Part shown: piece by piece, positions 48,001 to 57,048 of the stretch
Position numbering within the stretch: position 1 is the first letter of the stretch
How the letters are laid out: every line of letters starts with the position of its first letter
Assembly (NCBI GenBank): GCA_012845835.1
Contig: JABAKD010000015.1
Coordinates: forward strand, 7,792,967-7,856,966
DNA: 64,000 bases
Reading direction: 5' to 3'
From: Undaria pinnatifida
Taxonomy: Eukaryota > Sar > Phaeophyceae > Laminariales > Alariaceae
The notes under the pieces: generated by a model
The model's database searches: none
What the model was told of the DNA's origin: nothing
What the model saw: only the letters and a program-made list of their open reading frames with translations
Program-made: the position numbers and the translations under genes

Positions 48001-51000
48001 TTGCTGAACCCTATGCGCGATAAAATTGAAGGCAAGAACCGGCGGGGAGAAGGGACGACACCTGTGACCACGGCTTGTCCAGAAGCTGGAAGGTAGATAT
48101 GTGCACAAAAAAAAAAAAAAAAAGGCGGTGTCGTGGACCGAAATGTTGACCGGCCTATACTGAAAGACCGCCCTAATCGGGCTAGGCTAGGCTATAAGGC
48201 GGGTACGGCGGATTTTGGCGGTTGACCATCTTAATGAGGGTTTGATATGCGTTATTCGTGTACAGTAGCACAAGGTGTTCCTGACCCAACAGATGACCCA
48301 GAGTGGTGGACGGAGAGAGAAAACAATTTGTTCGGAGAACGAAGGTACTGCATTACAGCAGTACCAGAACTGTAGTCCAGTGCATACGTGTGATGCCAGC
48401 GCATACCGCAGCAGAGCGAGGTTTTTGTGCTGATGTGGAGGCGAGAAGGGACCGTGTGATTGTGGCGGTATCCGCCCTGGATAGGGTGGATCGATCGCTT
48501 TATCCGCGGTCTCTGTTGTGACAGCCGGTTCTGGCCGTCTTACAGGGAACGGCCGCCTTATTCATGCCGCCTTCTACAGCCCCCACTGCTGTGTGTAACG
48601 TACTCGGGCATCCACCTATTTCGCGTTGGTGTTTATGCTGGTTTTTGCATCCCCACCGGAGATTTGGTGGTGTTTTCTTTTGCAGACGACCGGTGGTGTG
48701 TACAACCTTCTGTTAGTTGGCTATACGTCGGCCGCTGTCGTTTACCTGTCTGCGTAATAGATTTCGCCGGCGTAGGGAGTAACAGTTTCTTACGTGCTCC
48801 GTTCGGAGATTGAGACCAAGCGCTCTACAAGACGAGACACGCGGTTTCATTGGAAGGAGAGTGTAGCAGTACAATTGTTGCCCTTACGGCGCTCTCGTAT
48901 CGTACGAGTACCTCCCTCGCCCTGGTTTAAGACCCGCAAAAATTATCTCACACTAATTCCAAGTATTTTTTTCCGAAAAAAACATGGGTGCAGATCGAAA
49001 AGCGATGTGTATGGTCCTTCCAAATGTCAATTTTATAAAATGATTCCAAGTACGTCAGCTGTGAGTTCGATAAATTTGGGTCGATGCTCATCTTTGCAAT
49101 CTACGTGATACACCGGCCGCTCGTTTTTACGGATACATTGCCCTTTGAATGCACACATATATTATAAAAAATGAAAATACACTCCAGCTGTGAGATCGAA
49201 GATTTTGTCGAAACTCATCTTTGCAAGCTGTGTGTCATACTCCGATGGCGCGTATTACGGGTTGTGTGTCCTCATTAAGGATATAGGTCGGCGACCCCCC
49301 TTACAACTACAGTGTAGCTATCAGGGTCAACAGGGTGGTGTTAGTCAGTCTGTGCGCGGAAACTATAAAACCCGTTTCTGAGGGGGACAAAATCTGACAG
49401 CTGTGGAAGGAAATGTATCCGTTTATCAAGTGAATCCTGTAAGTCGAATAATCGGTGAGGGGAGGGCGGAGTTTTGAAGGACGTGGGGGCCTGGTTTTGA
49501 TCAAAAGCGAGCGGGGTTGGAGGGGGGGGGGGGGGGAGGACTGGGACACATATATATATATATATAATGAGTCCTATGGATGTATCTTTTGTTTCAGAAT
49601 CGGCGAGCTCAATGCTTGTACGAGCGATACGGGCAGGGGTCTTACCGTTAGATGGACAAGTAGGATGGTATGGAAGGGGAATAAGCAGTGACAGTCACTC
49701 TCGAGGCATCAAGCGTCGCACGTGCACTAATTTCCACGTAATTTGACCCTGAAAAACATGCTTGCGGATCGAAAAGAGTTAGGACCCGGTTTGAACATCC
49801 CTCGTACCCCGGCAGTGTCCAAGGCGGCTGGGGTGCGGGGGATGTTGGCGTTGTCAGTTGTTTTCGACTCGTTTCCCCGCTGAAGCCCCAACAACGCGTA
49901 CTGTACGATCTTCGGCTGTTGTTTTGATGGCATTGCCTGGCGCAGAGGACACGAGAAAAGCAATGGAGCTCCATGTTTTTCGCAGGCATTTTCGTCACGG
50001 GCCGCTGTAGGTATTTTGTTCCCCTCCCCTCCCCCCCGGGTTGTTATGGCCACGGCCGCAACTGTAATCGTCATTTATGCTCCCAACTTTTTATCTTTCA
50101 AGCCCCAACAACGCGTACTGCGCAATCGGTGTTCCGTCTTCAAAGCGATGCGTGGTCAATAGTCAAATGACCAAGGCAAGCAACAAATGAGTGCGCCACC
50201 CCCCCCGTATCACCCCCCCAACCCCCCCCCCCCCCTCCTCCTCACCTCTACCCGCGCTCCCGCCAGGTTATGGCGACGGCTTTCAGCAACGTAGCTGCTG
50301 ACAACCTCCTGGAAGGTGTTACGAAGCTGGGGATGCGGGCGGTCAGAGTGGGACGGCCGGCGACAGTGCGGCCGGCGTTGTGGCACGCTACGCTGGATGC
50401 GCTTGTGGAGAACCACCCGAAAGTTGTAGGTGAGATAGATGACGGTTGGAAGGAGGGTTCTTGTCTTTCGTGAGCGTTGGAAAATGGGTTTTCCTTTTTT
50501 TTTGTATCCGGTGGATGGGTACGGTAAAAGTAGAATACCCCCTCCATTGCACTACTGTGCGAAACGTCCTACACTTATTTTAAGTATATTGTCCCACGAC
50601 CCTCCCACCCCCACCCCACCCAACCCAACCCCACCCCAACCCACCCCACCCCACCCCACTCCACCCCACCCCAACCAACCCCACCCCAACCAACCCCACC
50701 CCACCCCACCCCGTACCACTCAACCCCGCCCCCCACTCTTCCCCACCAGCCGCGAAAGGGTGGGTGAGGCAGCTATCATCAGAGCCTTCCCCCGACCGTC
50801 CCATGGACGCTAGAAAAGGAACGCCTCCCGGCCGTAGAAACCCATCCGCATCGCTATCATCCTCGTCATCGAGGCAAGCGTATGCCGTGTTGGAAGAAGC
50901 GCAAGAGCGAGCGGCGAGGGAGATACTGGTGGGAGCGGACGTGGTGGTGTGCAGCTGCATTGGCGCCGGGAATGACGCTTTTGTGAGAGCTGTGGGGGGG

Positions 51001-54000
51001 GATCAGGAAGGGTGAGCAGATTTTTCCTATTCGTTTTTCGTTCTCATTCTTAGTCTATTTCAAGCTAACATCCACAAGTTCATGTTCAATTTCAATTTCA
51101 ATTTCAATTCCAGTTTCAATTTCACAACATTCTATTTCAAAACACTCAATTTCAATTTCAAATTCAGTTTCAATTTCGATTTCGACTTTAATTGGTGGGA
51201 GCCGATAAGGTGTGCACAACTGGGTGGGCAGCTGCATTGGCGCCGGGAATTTTTTTTGATGCGAGCTCTGTGGGGCGATCAGGAAGGGTGAACGAGATTA
51301 ATAGCATCAGCGGCGCGCTCCCTACACACGCCTTCCACCCCGTTTAATAAATTCCTACAAGCACGATGTGAATTCGACCGACTGAGTGGTGGATACTCAG
51401 CTTTGCGTCTCCAAAAAGTCAGTTTTTTTCTTTTTCTTCTTTTTTTTCCTTGGTTTTTTTGTGTTCGATGTTTTCTTCTGTAATTTTTCACTTTCGGACT
51501 CGATTTCAAATTTACCAGCGGTACGACCACGGCTCCGGCTGTGGCGCCAGATCCTGCGTTGCCCATAGTGGTTGGCAAGTATAGAGGCGGGACAGAGGAT
51601 TACTCCAAAAAATACATTACATAAAAAAAATATATACATATTGTTCTCGCTGGCTTTGCCAGCAAGCTCTTGAATATACGAAAAGGAAGAGCGCTGGAAT
51701 GAGGGAAAACAAGATCAAAATTCGCCTGGCAGAGCTCCGCCCGTAGCGCTAGACACGCGTCGTCCTAAGTGGCAAGCAAAAGCATACGGGCGGTGCAGAG
51801 GATCACGCCGGAACATTCGACTTATATCGGTAGCACTGATTGGTTCAATGGTTTTGACAGCTAGCTCCTGAATCTCGAAGAGACGGAGCGCTGGTGTGGA
51901 GGGAAGCACGGCCAAAGTCAGCTGGCACGGCCAGCGGCCGGCCGAGGATTACGGTGGGTACGTCGGTGCAGATCTGATATGCTGTACGTAAAAATAGCGT
52001 CCCTACTGGTGTTCTCATTGGCTGGGGCAGCGGCCGGCCGAGCATGCTGTGGGGTTTGGTGGCTGACGTGTGTAGAAGGTGGCTTGGCACGTCCGTACCT
52101 ATCTGGTATGAAACTGCTGTCTGTATGTAGGTGCCATACCTAACGCGCCTACACTGTGTTGGACCTACTGCGCATACCTGCTGATGTATGCATGATATGT
52201 ACCGAAGCTGAGAAATACCCGCGGCTGCTCGATAACTGTCCAGAAGAAGGACAGCGCCCTGTTGAATGGGGTTCGGCCAATCAGCTGCGTGGATATTTAG
52301 ACACAATTGAAAGCCGGACGAAACTGGCTCGGTGGTTGTCAGAGACTGCCTCGAGATTGTCGACAATGCTCAGCACGCGACGGCCATGACTCAGCGCGAC
52401 TTGAGACCTATTTATTAGTGTCCGGCTGGTTGTGTCCCCAACCTTTTTTGCCCATGCCGCGGGGCAGGGCTGAAACGCCCTGGATGGGGTGATCATGATG
52501 ACAGACAGATAAAATAGCAGCAGCGTCTAATAACACAGACATCGATTTTCAATATTCGATTTCAAAGTTCAACTTCAGTTTTAGTTCTCATTTTTTAATT
52601 TCGTCGTTTTTAATTTTCAGCGTGATGGGTGTTGAGTTTTGTTATCGTTTTCGTTCTCCGTTTTGTGTTTTTGTTCCACTTTATTGTTCTTTGGTTTTGC
52701 CTCAGGATTGGGTTCAGCTTTATCCGGCTCTCTGCTGTGGTGGTCGACTAGGCTACCCTCCACGCCACGGAGCTCGCCACCAATGTCCCTGTCGTTCGAG
52801 GGTGTTGAAAACCACTTTCAATTTCAATTTCAATTTCCATTTCAAGGTCAATTTCAATTCCAACTTCAAGTGTAATTTTCTTTTCATTTTTTTGTGCTGT
52901 CTTTTCTGGTTGCGGTTGTTCGTATTCTTGGTTGTCACAGCGGGTTCAGCTCTATCCGGTTCTCCACTGTGGTGGTCGACGAGGCTACTCAGGCCACCGA
53001 GGTCGCCACCCTGGTCCCGATCGTTCGAGGTTGCCAGCAACTCATCCTCGTTGGCGACCAAAATCAGGTATGTGTTGGGTGTCGGGTCATGTCTGGTAGG
53101 GCTGCGAATTTGCTGGCATTCACGGCTTGTTCGCCTTGTAATGGTTGATATTTTCATCACCTGCTTCTATCTGTCGTCGCGCCTTTCCGATCCCCTTCCC
53201 AAAATGCGCACATGGCAAAAAACGTACTGAGCGCCCGAGCGTTAGAGGTGTCCCTATTGGTGAGTAAGAACGGTGCTTCGTCTCGAAAGGGATGCGTGGT
53301 CAATGATCAGTTGACGAAGGCAAGCAACAAATGGGTGACTAACCCCCCCTCCTTTCCCCCCACAGCTTCCACCCACAGTGATTTGCCCGGAGGCACTGGA
53401 TGGGGGCCTCGGCATCAGCCTTTTCGCCCGACTCATGCACGCGGGCATCAAGCCCATCCTCCTTAACAAGTGAGCGCTAGTGCTGATGTTGGTGTTCTGG
53501 GTTGGGTTGCGTTGGGTTGGCGTGGTTGCGTTGGGTTGGTGTGGGATGGGGTGGGTTGGATTGGGCTGGGCTGGACCGGGCCAGATTTACTCGGGCTGGG
53601 ATGGGATAGGTTAAACTGGGTCGGGCTAAGTTGGACTGGAATGGTTCGGGGTTGAGGTTGGCTGGGTTGGGTTCGGTTGGGGAAGGCGCTGTTAAGTTCT
53701 GCTGGTGTTGGCCGTTGACGCGGCGGCTGTGACCGCCATGCTGTGCGCCGTGTGAGGCAGCATGGGGAATGGGGTGTGGTGGGGATTGGGGGTGGAGGGT
53801 GAGATCGAGGGGTAGGCGGACGGGGAGGGGGGGGGGGGGGGGGGGGGGGGGCTGCAAAGAAAGCTGAGTGGCGGCAGCGGTAGATGAGAAGTGAGAATGA
53901 TTGAAATATGTAACATTGACGGTATCAAATTAGAACGCTTACGACACCATGTACAGATTTAACGATCTTCTCTCTCTCCCGCAACCAATTTCACGCCCCC

Positions 54001-57000
54001 CCCCCCCCCCCTCTTCCCTCCCTCCACCCAGGCAATACCGCATGCATCCCGCTATCGCCGACTTCCCCTCACGCCACTTCTACGATGGCCAAGTATTGTC
54101 AGGGACGCGCGCTTCGGACCGACCCACCCCACGTGGCTTCCCCTGGCCTACCTCTCGCGCTCCCGTCGCATTAATTAGCGTAACGGAAGGACAGTTTCAG
54201 GGCGGGGATGGGAGGGGAGGGCGGGAACGGGGGCAGTTGGAGAGTAGAGGGGGAACGGAAGCGGCTGTGCAAGGGGGGAGTCCGGCGTCTGCGGCATTGG
54301 GAACTTCGTACTGTAACTTGAGGGAAGCGGAAGCTGTGGCGTTTGCTCTGGAGTTGCTGATAGCTGGAGGCGATGTGGAGGTGCGGGATCATTTTTGCTT
54401 TATTTTAGTCAAAATGGGTTGCATAAGAACCGTACAATCCACGTTGCTTGTTTTCGTTTTTCTGCTATGTAGTAGTTATTCTTTTTTCTAGGTTGCATTC
54501 GTTCTCTGCGAAAACCCGCTTTTTATATAGATTCTTTCTCTGCGAAACCCATTTTTTGTGTTTTATTTATCTCCTTCTAGTACGTACTGGACCGACCGAA
54601 AAACAATAAAAAACGCAAACCAACCGAAAGAGGGGAGCTCCCTCACACCTTGCTCGGAAATCTACTTGCAATTAGAGTGGGGATTATTTTTGCAGTATGT
54701 AGATGGAAAGCATTGGTACTCCTAAGAAACGCAAAATACCGATTACTAAAACATGGAGAAAAAAATGGCGTTCGTAAGAAACGCCAAAGGCCCAATAATT
54801 GTGATTTATTTGTCACGCAAGAAAAACATTTTCTTCCAAGAACAAAACCTGCCTTGAAGAAAAAAACAAGTGCCTAGTCGCACGTGGACCCGCCATAAAC
54901 ACCCAATCCCAAAAAACAGGCGCAAGATGTGGGCATCGTGACACTTTGCTGGGCGCAGGTCCGAGTCGTCCAAAACGTCGTCGGAGCCTCTTTTAATCAC
55001 TTTTTTCGTTTTTACCGTATAAAATGGTCTATAAGAAACCCATGACCAGTTTTTGGTCGCGTTATTTTGCACGCCTTGTGGTGTGGACTTTCCTAGAACT
55101 ATCAATCCCACGATCTGTTTCACAATCAATCCCGCGATCTGTCCCGCGATCAATCCCACTGTTCGTCCCGCGATAAATCCCACAACCAATCCGTCAATCA
55201 AAATCCCACAATCAAAAATCCCACAATGACGCGTGCTACGATAACAGAGGTGCATACCATTTTTTTTTTTTTTTTCCATTTTTTTCTTCAGATTGACTGG
55301 GACCTCCATACCCCAAAATCGTCAGATTTTTTTTTTGCCAAATTTCGTCACTCGTATACCTAGGCCACGGGTCTGCGCATCACAAAAGCACTTTCAGTTT
55401 GTTCAAGACTAGTTTTTTGGGGTGACTGGAAAAAAATATACAGAGCTCCTCAAGTATGGAGCTTCAGCCAAAAAAAGGTATACCCCTGCCATAGCATGTG
55501 TCCGATCAATCCCTCAACCAATCCCTCAATCAAGTTCCTCAAACCATTCCGAACCAGGCGGAAGATGTGGGCATCATCACGCCGTACTCGGCCCAAGTCA
55601 GAGTGATTCAAGACGTCGTCGGGGCCTCTCGTCGCTCAGTAGCCGCCGCCGCAGATGGCGAGGAGTGGAGACGAGAGTTGTATGGAAGCGGCGGTGGGGG
55701 TGGGGAAGGGGGGAAGGGGGAGGGGGGAAGGGAGAGGAGGAGGAGCGGGGAAACAGCCCTGCCTGAGATTGCGTCGGTTGACGGTTACCAGGGGCGTGAG
55801 AAAGAGGTGAGACAATAGACTGCGGTAAGCTATGAACCGTTTGGTGCTAATTTGTATTCCCTGCGGGGTAAGTTTATTATTGTGGATGGTGGGATTCGAA
55901 CCCACGACCCGAAAAAAAAACATTGTCTGCGACGACGCCATTTGTTAAGATGTTAGTGGGGTATTAGTCCGTTTGACCACTTGCAAAAGGTTAACCAATA
56001 GCTTACCCAAACTAAGCCTTATTACACTTACTTACCTTGCGCGGTCATTGGCTAATGTTTGTTCTTTCAAGTTTTCAAGATTTGTTTTGCCCTGTTCAAC
56101 TTAAGACACCCGCCGGGATTCCAAGCGAAACCGCATCCCGAAAGGGAAAGCTTGTATCGGGTTGTAAATATGGTTATGTTTGGTATTAGCACGCAGAACG
56201 ATTATGGACCGAGATCGCCCGTGACAATATCCAGGGTATATCGTATATCTTCAAATAATAAAAAACGCGCGACCGGAGTAGTGTCGCGCAGCTTGCAAAG
56301 ATGAGTATCGACAATTTACAGTGATCCAACTCAAAGCTGACGTATTTGAAACATGTACGATACAAGTGTAGCCAGGGGTGCACGATAAGAACAGGAGTGT
56401 CTCTCTGCCTTTTTCTCGTTTTTATCGTGTACCCATCTGGTGTTGTCGTTGCTAAGAGCTCGCGCAGCAGGATACTTGGCATTTTTTGTGACCGTCGGCA
56501 GATTGTGTGCGTTGGTGTACGGCGGGAGCTCCAGGCAACTAAACTGGGATGTCTGTTCTTTTCGTTTGGTGGCGTCCGAATTAGAATCTCGCATGCGCCC
56601 GTAAAAATGAAACGGTGGGAGGTCGGTCTCGGAAGGCAGGTTTTTTGTATTATTTTGGTAATGAAGGCGTTTTTGTCTTTTTACGAAGCATGCTCTTCAG
56701 GACTCCGCCGGCGTGAAGAAACTATCATTACCGCAGCAGGCATTCGGTCGAATGTTTTTGTCAACCGTTCGCCCGCTCTATAAGGGACATCACCAAACGG
56801 AAGATGTACGAAGCAAGAGCAACTCCCCGCGAAATTCGCGAAACGATTATCGCAAACCGTTCTATGGTTCGCGGTTGGGGCTATCCCTTTTGGGACCTCA
56901 GGTACCACCCCCCGCCCCCCGCCACCCTGCCTTTCAGGTGCTCTGTCCCCTCGGTATAGGAGTGCGAGGGTCTATAGTCCGTGGACTACGGCCATGCATG

Positions 57001-57011
57001 ATGCGAGCATT

Positions 57012-57048
<37 letters not shown>

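Larger units (their letters stand above)
39481..50266 (+). other. 10.8-kb helicase intron 8
   Basis: Joins exon 8 to exon 9 in phase 0. It contains the GTT/GGT tract, CTG arrays, a ~120-bp and a ~200-bp tandem array, two family G copies, a full-length family D copy, a tRNA-like element, A and B retroposons and a telomere-like motif (listed separately). Stretches not listed (41,136-41,580; 42,780-43,870; 43,930-44,690; 48,100-49,130; 49,480-50,120) show no gene or recognisable element. Confidence 0.8.

Noticed and set aside
53949-54491. Helicase exon 13 extended to the stop at 54,491 as a shorter protein
   Set aside because: The extension is a hydrophobic low-complexity tail; donor at 54,381 restores motif continuity with exon 14 in phase.
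55881-55990. Functional tRNA gene
   Set aside because: T arm is good, but the acceptor stem does not pair and the box spacing is long; kept as tRNA-like.
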